Source: Lysobacter avium (GTDB lineage Bacteria > Pseudomonadota > Gammaproteobacteria > Xanthomonadales > Xanthomonadaceae). From it: 64,000 bases of DNA. The DNA is taken from positions 2,046,001 through 2,110,000 of the forward strand of contig NZ_CP063657.1 of NCBI RefSeq assembly GCF_015209745.1. The letters run 5' to 3'. Numbering within the stretch: the stretch's first letter is position 1; the number at the start of each line of letters is the position of its first letter. The translations under genes were made by a program, and so were the position numbers. The notes under the pieces were generated by a model, which saw only the letters and a list, made by a program, of their open reading frames with translations, made no database searches and had not been told where the DNA came from. Shown piece after piece: positions 29,710 to 36,943 of the stretch.

Positions 29710-29787
29710 TGGGGTGGAAGACGGGACTCGAACCCGCGACCCTCGGAATCACAATCCGATGCTCTAACCAGCTGAGCTACATCCACC
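29710..29787 (-). tRNA. tRNA-His (GTG)
   Basis: About 78 nt counting the encoded extra 5' G that pairs with the discriminator C, a hallmark of tRNA-His. The anticodon loop TTGTGAT gives GTG. CCA is encoded. Confidence 0.97.
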
Positions 29788-29847
29788 ACAGGCAAAACCA
29801 CAACAGGCAAAACGACAGCAGGATCATATCCAAAACATGCGGGTGAC

Positions 29848-29924
29848 TGGCGCGCCCGGCAGGACTCGAACCTGCAACCACTGGCTTAGAAGGCTAGTGC
29901 TCTATCCGGTTGAGCTACGGGCGC
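29848..29924 (-). tRNA. tRNA-Arg (TCT)
   Basis: 77 nt with CCA; acceptor GCGCCCG pairs with CGGGCGC; anticodon loop CTTCTAA gives TCT. Confidence 0.97.
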
Positions 29925-29957
29925 CTGTGGAAATCATACCGACGCCGTGGAACTTGT

Positions 29958-30034
<77 letters not shown>

Positions 30035-30076
30035 ATCCGGGCCTTCGTTGCACGCCAATGCCGCGAAAGGCCGACC

Positions 30077-30105
30077 ATTCTGGCCCCGTGCCCCGGTGCT
30101 GTCAA
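30077..30105 (-). promoter_or_regulatory. Sigma-70-type promoter of the Pro-Arg-His-Lys-Leu tRNA cluster
   Basis: On the minus strand a perfect TTGACA (30105-30100) is followed after 17 bp by CAGAAT (30082-30077). It is the best -35 in the window. The start would be near 30070, 36 bp before tRNA-Pro. Confidence 0.75.
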
Positions 30106-30177
30106 CGGTTCAGCAGCAAACCTGCGGCTGCGGTGTATCCTCGAGCGCAGACATCCAATTCTGCCCAGGGGGCTTGC

Positions 30178-30933
30178 ATGATTCGCAGCAGCAATCCGGC
30201 GTTGAAGGAGTCCAGCTTCCTGGACATCAACAGCGGCACCGTCGTGCGCGGCGGCAATGACGTGATGACCCTCAATGGCACGGTCAACAAGACCGGCATG
30301 CTGTTGTTGCTTTGCGTCCTCACCGCCGCTTTCGCCTGGAGCCAGGTCTCCACCCCGGCCGGCATCGTCGGCGCAGCTCCCTACATGTGGGGCGGGCTGA
30401 TCGGCGGCCTGGTGCTCGCGTTTGCCACCATCTTCAAGAAGGAGTGGGCGCCGATCACCGCGCCGCTGTATGCGCTGCTGGAAGGCTTCTTCCTCGGTGC
30501 CATCTCGGCGATGTTCAACCACATGTACGAAGGCATCGTGATGCAGGCGGTGCTGCTGACCTTTGCCACGCTTTTCGCGATGCTGTTTGCATACCGCAGC
30601 GGGATGATCAAGGTGACCGAGAAGTTCAAGCTCGGCGTGGTGGCCGCAACCGGCGGCATTTTCCTGGTCTACCTGGCCAGCATCGTGATGGGGTTCTTCG
30701 GCGTGAACATCCCGATGATCCACGAGTCGGGCATGGTCGGGATCGGCTTCAGCCTGGTGGTGGTCGTGGTGGCCTCCCTCAATCTGGTGCTGGACTTCGA
30801 CTTCATCGAGAACGCAGTGGCCAAGGGCGCGCCCAAGCACATGGAGTGGTACGGCGCGTTTGGCTTGATGGTCACCCTGGTGTGGCTGTACATCGAGTTC
30901 CTGCGCCTGCTGTCCAAGCTGCAGTCGCGCTGA
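30178..30933 (+). CDS. BI-1 (Bax inhibitor-1)/YccA-family membrane protein
   Basis: A 251-residue membrane protein with seven hydrophobic segments (from about residue 41 to 240) after a polar N terminus with NGTVNKTG, typical of YccA/YbhL proteins of the BI-1 group. The pattern DFDFIENAVAKGAPKHMEWYGAFG near the C terminus holds the acidic residues that sense pH or calcium in a bacterial homologue. In E. coli YccA modulates FtsH; the role here is inferred from the family. The start at 30178 matches the family N terminus. It ends in a strong terminator. Confidence 0.88.
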   Translation: MIRSSNPALKESSFLDINSGTVVRGGNDVMTLNGTVNKTGMLLLLCVLTAAFAWSQVSTPAGIVGAAPYMWGGLIGGLVLAFATIFKKEWAPITAPLYALLEGFFLGAISAMFNHMYEGIVMQAVLLTFATLFAMLFAYRSGMIKVTEKFKLGVVAATGGIFLVYLASIVMGFFGVNIPMIHESGMVGIGFSLVVVVVASLNLVLDFDFIENAVAKGAPKHMEWYGAFGLMVTLVWLYIEFLRLLSKLQSR

Positions 30934-30960
30934 GGCCTGAGCCCGCACGAGTCACGAAAA

Positions 30961-30983
30961 GGGCGCTTCGGCGCCCTTTTTTT
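30961..30983 (+). terminator. Rho-independent terminator of the BI-1 family gene
   Basis: GGGCGC and GCGCCC enclose a TTCG tetraloop, followed by seven T. Confidence 0.93.
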
Positions 30984-30997
30984 GCGTTCTATCCAGC

Positions 30998-31026
30998 AAA
31001 AAAAACGGAGCGCCAGTGGCGCTCCG
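30998..31026 (-). terminator. Rho-independent terminator of the isocitrate dehydrogenase gene
   Basis: CGGAGCGCC and GGCGCTCCG (31006-31026) form a stem with a 3-base loop, followed on the minus strand by eight T. It lies 44 bp after the stop. Confidence 0.92.
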
Positions 31027-31069
31027 TCGGGTCCGAAATACCATCAGCGGACGTAAACAGTTTTCCAGG

Positions 31070-32077
31070 TCAGACCCGGCTGGCGATCGCCTTGGCAAAG
31101 CCCATCGTGGTACCGGTGCCGCCCAGGTCGCCGGTGAGGCTGTCCTTGGCTTCCAGGGTCGCCACGATCGCCTCGCGCAGGCGGGTCGCATCGGCGGGCT
31201 TGCCGAGATGGTCGAGCATCTGCGCGGCGCCCAGCAACAGCGCGCACGGGTTGGCCTTGCCCTGGCCGGCGATGTCCGGCGCCGTACCGTGAACTGCTTC
31301 GAAGATCGCGGCATCGGCGCCGATATTGGCGCCCGGGATCAGTCCCAGGCCGCCGATCAGGCCGGCACACAGGTCGGAGATGATGTCGCCGAAAAGATTG
31401 GTCGTCACCAGCACGTCGAACTGCTCGGGGCGCATCACCAGCTGCATGCACGCGTTGTCGACGATCATCTCCTCGCACTCGATGTCCGGATACAGCGCGG
31501 CAACCTCGCGCGCGGTCTTCAGGAACAGGCCCGAGGTGGACTTGAGGATGTTGGCCTTGTGCACGACGGTAACCTTCTTGCGGCCGGCCGCGCGCGCCAG
31601 GTCGAAGGCGTAGCGGACGATGCGCTCGGAGCCCTTGCGGGTCGTCCGCGTGATGGAGATCGCGCTCTGGCCGTCGGCGGCCGTTTCCTGGCCTTCGGCG
31701 CTGTAGGCGCCTTCGGTGTTCTCGCGCACGGTGATCACGTCCACGTCAGCCGGGAAACGCGTGAGCGTGTTGGGAAAGGACTTCGCCGGACGCACGTTGG
31801 CGTACAGGTCGAAGCGCTTGCGCAGCTCGACGTTGATCGATGAGAAGCCACCGCCCACCGGCGTCGTCAGCGGGCTCTTCAAGGCAATCCGGTTCTTGCG
31901 GATGGAATCCATGGTCGCGGCCGGCAGCAGCTCGCCGGTCTTTTCCATCGCGACCATGCCGGCGTCGGCAAATTCGTACTCCAGGTCGAGCTTCATCGCA
32001 TCGAGCACGTGGAGCGTTGCATCCATGATTTCCGGGCCGATGCCGTCGCCATGGATGACCGTAATCGTCTGAGTCAT
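31070..32077 (-). CDS. NAD-type isocitrate dehydrogenase
   Basis: A 335-residue beta-decarboxylating dehydrogenase. N-terminal ITVIHGDGIGPEIM, the substrate-binding RENTEGAYS (about 115-123), the catalytic Lys in VVHKANILKSTSG, and the metal site LFGDIISDLCAGLIGGLGL are all present. The length and RENTEGAYS segment fit the NAD-dependent isocitrate dehydrogenase or homoisocitrate group seen in xanthomonads, and not the 420-residue NADP enzyme of E. coli; 3-isopropylmalate dehydrogenase is less likely. It would act in the TCA cycle. A single gene with its own terminator. Confidence 0.85.
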   Translation of the reverse strand: MTQTITVIHGDGIGPEIMDATLHVLDAMKLDLEYEFADAGMVAMEKTGELLPAATMDSIRKNRIALKSPLTTPVGGGFSSINVELRKRFDLYANVRPAKSFPNTLTRFPADVDVITVRENTEGAYSAEGQETAADGQSAISITRTTRKGSERIVRYAFDLARAAGRKKVTVVHKANILKSTSGLFLKTAREVAALYPDIECEEMIVDNACMQLVMRPEQFDVLVTTNLFGDIISDLCAGLIGGLGLIPGANIGADAAIFEAVHGTAPDIAGQGKANPCALLLGAAQMLDHLGKPADATRLREAIVATLEAKDSLTGDLGGTGTTMGFAKAIASRV

Positions 32078-32160
32078 GTGGGATTCTCTTCCAGCTGGGG
32101 GAGCGCGCTGCGTGCTGCGCGGCGCCGAAGGGTTAGCCCCGTAATTATGCCGGATCGCCG

Positions 32161-32178
32161 GCCGGCCTGCAGGCCGGC
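32161..32178. repeat. 18-bp perfect palindrome
   Basis: GCCGGCCTGCAGGCCGGC lies 12 bp after the AhpD-like gene stop and 83 bp upstream of the isocitrate dehydrogenase start. No T run follows, so it could be a terminator hairpin or an operator. Confidence 0.7.
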
Positions 32179-32190
32179 GCGGACGGAAAG

Positions 32191-32592
32191 TCAGCTGTGG
32201 TCATGCACCGGCGGTGCCGTTCCCTTGCCCTGCTCGAGCTGGTCGAGGAAGTCGACCGCGCGGCGCAGATGCGGGATCACGATCGACCCGCCGACCACCA
32301 GGCCGACCGAGAACGTCTCGAACAGCTCCTCGCGCGTGGCACCGGCCTGATGGCACTGGCCGACGTGGTAACTGATGCAGTCATCGCAGCGCAGCACCAT
32401 CGAGGCGACCAGGCCGAGCAATTCCTTGGTCTTCACGTCGAGCGCGCCGGCCTTGTAGGTCTGCGTGTCGAGGGCGAAGAAGCGCCGCACTACCTGGTTG
32501 GGTTCGGCCAGGATGCGGTCGTTCATGCGCTGGCGGAAGTCGGCGAAACCCTCGGCCTCTCCGCTTCCCAGCCGGTCGCCCGGCTCGCTCAC
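32191..32592 (-). CDS. AhpD-like carboxymuconolactone decarboxylase family protein
   Basis: A 133-residue all-helical protein of the CMD/AhpD superfamily. The redox motif is Cys69-Asp-Asp-Cys72 with His76 (CDDCISYHVGQC), as in AhpD-type peroxidase partners, so a disulfide reductase or peroxidase role is more likely than decarboxylation. It overlaps the glutaredoxin gene by 4 bp (both minus), supporting a shared redox task. The C terminus ends with HDHS. Confidence 0.85.
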   Translation of the reverse strand: MSEPGDRLGSGEAEGFADFRQRMNDRILAEPNQVVRRFFALDTQTYKAGALDVKTKELLGLVASMVLRCDDCISYHVGQCHQAGATREELFETFSVGLVVGGSIVIPHLRRAVDFLDQLEQGKGTAPPVHDHS

Positions 32593-32864
32593 TGCGCGCC
32601 TTCCAGCAAGGGCTCGAACTTGCCGGCGCGATGCATGGCCATCATGTCGTCGAAACCGCCCACGTGGGTGTCGCCGACGAAGATCTGCGGCACGCTGGTG
32701 CGCTTGGCGAGGGCGACCATCTTCTCGCGCTCGGCGGGGTCCTGGTCCACGCGGATCTCACGCCACTGCAAGCCCTTGCTTTTGAGGAAGTTGGCTGCGG
32801 CGACGCAATACGGACAGGTTGCGCTGGTATAGATCAGGATCTCGGGAGTGGTGGTGGAATTCAA
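32589..32864 (-). CDS. grxC: Glutaredoxin 3 (GrxC type)
   Basis: A 91-residue dithiol glutaredoxin with the active site Cys17-Pro-Tyr-Cys20 (SATCPYC), the cis-Pro segment TSVPQIFV and the C-terminal GGFDDM glutathione-binding motif. I chose TTG at 32864 because AGGAG lies seven bases upstream on the minus strand and the length then equals that of normal Grx3; an ATG at 32924 would add 20 unrelated residues. It is co-transcribed with the AhpD-like gene. Confidence 0.9.
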   Translation of the reverse strand: MNSTTTPEILIYTSATCPYCVAAANFLKSKGLQWREIRVDQDPAEREKMVALAKRTSVPQIFVGDTHVGGFDDMMAMHRAGKFEPLLEGAQ

Positions 32865-33131
32865 TTCGTCTCTCCTGCGGTGAACTCGGGGGGCGGTTGG
32901 CGGTCCAACTACACGGTCGACCACGCGCCGGTGGGTGCTTGTCGGCGCATCTCGGTCGGTCGTCTGCCTACATGGGTCCGCCGCGGGCCAAATTCCATTC
33001 TAATGCTCGCCGCGCCCGTCTCCGAGCTGCCCCGCTCGACCGGTTAACCGGCAATTAACCCGCCGCGCCACCGCAGCGACCATCCTCCACCCACCGCGCC
33101 ACCCTTGCAGCACCGGCACCAGGAGCCTCAC

Positions 33132-34703
33132 TTGCGCCGCATCGTCTTGCTAACCACCGCCCTCACCTTTGCCCTGGCGAGCGTGTGCGCGCCCGCGCAG
33201 GACTCGCTGCCCGACATCGGTTCGTCCGCCGGCGAACTGCTCACCCCGGGCCAGCAGGAGGAATACGGGGCGATGCTGCTGGCGCAGTTGCGTCATTACG
33301 ACTACATCCTGGAAGACCCGTTGATCGACAGCTGGCTGGATGCGCTGGGCAGTCGCCTGGGTGCGAGCAGTGATCGCCCGACGCAGCCGTTCACCTTCTT
33401 CATGCTGCGCGAGCGCCAGATCAACGCCTTTGCCACCCTCGGCGGCTACATCGGGGTGAACGCCGGGTTAGTGCTGGCGGCCGATCGCGAGGACGAGGTC
33501 GCCGGGGTGATGGCCCACGAGATATCCCACGTCACCCAGCAGCACGTGCTGCGGGGCGCCGAGCGTGCTCAAAAAGACCAGCTCCCGCTCCTGCTGGGCA
33601 TGCTGGGCGCCATCGTCGCCGCGCAGGCCGCGGGCGGCAGCTCCTCTGGGGAGGCCACCCAGGCGGCGATCATGTCGGCGATGGGCCTGGCCCAGCAGCG
33701 CCAGATCAACTACACGCGATCCAATGAGCACGAGGCCGACCGCATCGGCATGCAGACCCTCGCCCGCGCCGGCTACGACGCCGGTGCGATGGCCGACTTT
33801 TTCCTGGTCATGCAGGCGCGCTCGCGGGCCAACGCCGCCGGTGCCTACGACATCCCCGACTACCTGATGACCCACCCGGTCACCACGACCCGTATCAGCG
33901 AGGCCAAGGAGCGCGCCGAGCGGCTGGGTGCGGGCGGTCGTTCGTTCCGGGCCGGCTCGATTGCGACCGACAACCCGCTGCTGCCCAATGGGCTGACCAT
34001 CCAGGCCAGTGACGCCCAGGGCACCGGACACTTCGACCTGGCCCGCGAGCGCCTGCGCGTGTTCAGTGCCGAATCGCCTACCGCAGCCATTCGCGAGTAC
34101 GAGCAGATTGCCGCCCGTGGGCAGCTCGATGAGGCACAGCGCTACGGGTTGGCAATCGCACGCCTGCGCGCGGGACAGACCTCCGCGTCGGTAAAGCTCC
34201 TGCAGGCGTTGCTCAACGATCGCCCGACAGACCTGTGGATCAACCTGGGGTTGGCGGAGGCGGAGTCGCGCAGCGGTCGGAAGGCGACCGCCGATACGCG
34301 ATTCGAGGCGCTGGTGCAGCGACTGCCGCGCAATCGCGCCGTGGTCCTGACCTACGCCTCCGCGCTGCTGGAACGCGACGACCTGGAATCGGGCAAGCGC
34401 GCCCAGGCAGTGCTGCGTCCGCTGGCCGGCCAATCCGGGAGTGATCCCGAGTTCCAGCGCAGTTTTGCGCGCGCCAGCGAAATCGCCGGTGAGCCGATCC
34501 GCGCTGGCGAGGCCTACGCGGAGGCGGCGTTCCTGAGCGGCCGCGCCGAACAGGCGCTCGTGCAGTTGAACGTGCTGAAGAAGCGCCCGGAGGTGGACTA
34601 TTACGCACGGGCCCGGATCGAAGCGCGCATCGCCCGGATCACGCCCACGGTGCTGGAGCTGCATCGTCAGGGCATCCGCGACGAGGTACTGGAACGGCGC
34701 TAG
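33132..34703 (+). CDS. BepA/YfgC-like periplasmic M48 metalloprotease
   Basis: A 523-residue exported zinc protease. Residues 1-22 form a signal peptide ending at APA. The peptidase motif HEISH has His129, Glu130 and His133, and EHEADRIGMQTL supplies the third ligand. The C-terminal 250 residues are TPR-like repeats. BepA assembles LptD or degrades misfolded outer-membrane proteins. The start is probably TTG 33132, which has AGGAG six bases upstream; another in-frame TTG at 33105 would add nine residues that spoil the signal peptide. Confidence 0.92.
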   Translation: MRRIVLLTTALTFALASVCAPAQDSLPDIGSSAGELLTPGQQEEYGAMLLAQLRHYDYILEDPLIDSWLDALGSRLGASSDRPTQPFTFFMLRERQINAFATLGGYIGVNAGLVLAADREDEVAGVMAHEISHVTQQHVLRGAERAQKDQLPLLLGMLGAIVAAQAAGGSSSGEATQAAIMSAMGLAQQRQINYTRSNEHEADRIGMQTLARAGYDAGAMADFFLVMQARSRANAAGAYDIPDYLMTHPVTTTRISEAKERAERLGAGGRSFRAGSIATDNPLLPNGLTIQASDAQGTGHFDLARERLRVFSAESPTAAIREYEQIAARGQLDEAQRYGLAIARLRAGQTSASVKLLQALLNDRPTDLWINLGLAEAESRSGRKATADTRFEALVQRLPRNRAVVLTYASALLERDDLESGKRAQAVLRPLAGQSGSDPEFQRSFARASEIAGEPIRAGEAYAEAAFLSGRAEQALVQLNVLKKRPEVDYYARARIEARIARITPTVLELHRQGIRDEVLERR

Positions 34704-34734
34704 CCTGAGCGGCGAGCGGCGTGCGTTTTCGGCG

Positions 34735-34752
34735 CTGTCATCAACCGGTCAT
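34735..34752 (+). promoter_or_regulatory. Pho box upstream of phoB
   Basis: CTGTCAT (34735-34741) and CGGTCAT (34746-34752) are separated by CAAC, which is 13 of 14 matches to the two PhoB heptamers with the correct 4-bp spacer. A -10-like TGTACT lies at 34763-34768, exactly 10 bp further, as in E. coli Pho promoters. PhoB should therefore activate its own operon. Confidence 0.88.
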
Positions 34753-34835
34753 GAAGCCGTGGTGTACTGCCCAAACCGGAAGCAGCCGGATCGCGGCGAT
34801 TCCCGCCCTACCCTCTCGAGGCATTCGAGCTTTCC

Positions 34836-35543
34836 TTGCAAAAACGCATCCTGATTGTCGAAGACGAGCCGGCCATCCGCGACATGGTCGCCTTCGCCGT
34901 ATCGCGCAGCGACTACGAACCGGTGACGGCGGGCGATGCACAGGAGGCGGAGCTGGCCATTGCCGACCGCGTGCCCGACCTGATCCTGCTGGACTGGATG
35001 CTGCCTGGCACCAGCGGCATCGAACTGGCCCGGCGCTGGCGTCGGAACGCGCTGACCCGCGACATCCCGATCATCATGCTCACCGCGCGCGGCGAGGAGG
35101 ACGACCGGGTGGGCGGCCTGGAGGCGGGTGTCGATGACTACGTGGTCAAGCCGTTCTCCACCCGCGAGTTGCTGGCGCGGATCCGCGCGGTGCTGCGCCG
35201 CGCGCGCGAGGACGACGAAGACGGCAGCATCCGGATCGGTGCCCTGCGCATGGATGGCGCTGCCCACCGGGTGTTCGCCGGTGATCCGGGCAATGAGCAA
35301 GCGGTCGCGATCGGACCGGCCGAGTACCGCCTGCTGCATTTCTTCATGACCCACGCCGACCGTGTGTATTCCCGCCCCCAGCTGCTGGATCACGTCTGGG
35401 GCGGCAGCGTTTACGTGGAGGAGCGGACCGTGGACGTGCATGTGCGCCGGGTGCGCCGGGCGCTGGAGCCGTTCGCGCTCGACGGCATGATCCAGACCGT
35501 GCGCGGCGTGGGCTACCGCTTCTCCGCCGCCCCCACCACCTGA
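34836..35543 (+). CDS. phoB: Phosphate response regulator PhoB
   Basis: A 235-residue OmpR/PhoB-type response regulator. The receiver has acidic residues in VEDEPA, the phosphoacceptor Asp53 (LLDWMLPG), Thr in MLTARG and Lys in VVKPFS. The winged-helix domain follows (AEYRLLHFFMTHADRVYSR, EERTVDVHVRRVRRAL). DWMLPGxSG and KPFS are PhoB-specific features. The start is TTG 34836 with a poor ribosome binding site. It is first in the phoB-phoR-ppk-ppx operon behind a Pho box. Confidence 0.95.
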   Translation: MQKRILIVEDEPAIRDMVAFAVSRSDYEPVTAGDAQEAELAIADRVPDLILLDWMLPGTSGIELARRWRRNALTRDIPIIMLTARGEEDDRVGGLEAGVDDYVVKPFSTRELLARIRAVLRRAREDDEDGSIRIGALRMDGAAHRVFAGDPGNEQAVAIGPAEYRLLHFFMTHADRVYSRPQLLDHVWGGSVYVEERTVDVHVRRVRRALEPFALDGMIQTVRGVGYRFSAAPTT

Positions 35544-35572
35544 GCCGCGCGGGACCTGTTGGATACTGGGCC

Positions 35573-36943
35573 ATGACTCCCGATGCCCGCAACGCCTGGC
35601 TGCGCACCCTTGGCCTGACCGCCGCCGGTCTCGTGATCGCGGGCGCGCTCGGCATCGTCGCAGGGCACTTCTGGCCCGTACTGGCGCTGGCAGCTCTGGC
35701 GATGCTGGGCTGGCAACACTGGCAACTGGGCCGTGTACTCCACCGTCTCGGCGCGCGCCGCTGGCCCCGGCTTGCCGGAAAGCCGGGGGTCTGGGACGAA
35801 CTGGAGCGCCTGCACGATCGCGACCAGCGCGAGCGCCGGCTGCGCAAGCGGCGTCTGCTGGAGATGCTGCGGGCCTACCGGGCGGCGGCGGCCGCGTTGC
35901 CCGATGCGGTCGTGGTGGTGGAGCGCAACAGCCAGCGCATCCGCTGGTTCAACCAGGCCGGGGCGAAGCTGCTCGGACTGCATTATCCGGCCGATGTCGG
36001 CGCGCCACTGGTCCCACGCCTGCACCCCTTGCCCATGGCGCAATGGCTCGCCAGTGGCCGCCACGCCGACACCATCGAGGTCGCCTCACCGGTCAGCCCG
36101 GCCATCCGCCTGAGCGTGCGCCTGATCCCCTACTCGGAGAACCTGTGGCTGCTGGTGGCACGCGACGTCACCCGACTGCTCCAGCTGGAGCATATGCGTC
36201 GGGACTTCGTGGCCAACGTCTCCCACGAACTGCGCACGCCACTGACGGTGATCCACGGCTACCTGGACATGATCGATCCAGACGAGCACCGCGCCCTGTC
36301 ACCGATGCTGGGCGAGATGCAGCGCCAGTCGCAACGCATGGCCAGGCTGGTCGAGGACCTGCTGGCGCTGTCGCGGCTGGAGTCCGCGGACGGTGCGCCG
36401 GTCGAAGAGCGGGTGCCGATGGCGCCCCTGCTCGACACGCTGCGCCGCGAAGGTCTCGCGCTCGGCCAGGACAGGCACCGGATCGTGGTGGAAAACACGG
36501 CAGGCGTCGATCTATGGGGATCGGCCGCCGAGTTGCACAGCGCGTTCTCCAACCTGGTCGGCAATGCGGTGCGGCATACGCCCGACGGCGGCCAGGTGCT
36601 GATCCGGTTCCGGCGTGATGACGGCCACCAGGACGGGCCGGCCGGAGAGGCGGGCGGTGTCGTACTGGAAGTCATCGACAGCGGCATGGGCATCGCCGCC
36701 GAGCACCTGCCTCGGCTCACCGAACGCTTCTACCGCGTATCCAACAGCCGCTCACGCACCAGTGGCGGGACCGGGCTCGGCCTGGCGATCGTCAAGCACG
36801 TGCTGCAGCGGCACCATGCGCGCCTCGAGGTGCGCAGCCGGGTCGGGGATGGCAGCATGTTCTCCTGTCACTTCACGGCTGCGCGGGTCCGTCCACCTGA
36901 GCCCGACGCCAGTCACCCCGCTCCCAGCGAGGCCATGCAATGA
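35573..36943 (+). CDS. phoR: Phosphate sensor histidine kinase PhoR
   Basis: A 456-residue PhoR. Two close membrane segments lie at about residues 13-50, followed by a charged helix, a PAS domain (about 105-195) and the kinase core: HisKA with the phosphorylated His218 (FVANVSHELRTPLTVIHGYL), N box NLVGNAVRHTPDGG, G1 DSGMGIA and G2 GGTGLGL. There is almost no periplasmic loop, as in other PhoR, which sense phosphate through Pst/PhoU. Those genes are outside the window. Its stop overlaps the ppk start (ATGA). Confidence 0.94.
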   Translation: MTPDARNAWLRTLGLTAAGLVIAGALGIVAGHFWPVLALAALAMLGWQHWQLGRVLHRLGARRWPRLAGKPGVWDELERLHDRDQRERRLRKRRLLEMLRAYRAAAAALPDAVVVVERNSQRIRWFNQAGAKLLGLHYPADVGAPLVPRLHPLPMAQWLASGRHADTIEVASPVSPAIRLSVRLIPYSENLWLLVARDVTRLLQLEHMRRDFVANVSHELRTPLTVIHGYLDMIDPDEHRALSPMLGEMQRQSQRMARLVEDLLALSRLESADGAPVEERVPMAPLLDTLRREGLALGQDRHRIVVENTAGVDLWGSAAELHSAFSNLVGNAVRHTPDGGQVLIRFRRDDGHQDGPAGEAGGVVLEVIDSGMGIAAEHLPRLTERFYRVSNSRSRTSGGTGLGLAIVKHVLQRHHARLEVRSRVGDGSMFSCHFTAARVRPPEPDASHPAPSEAMQ

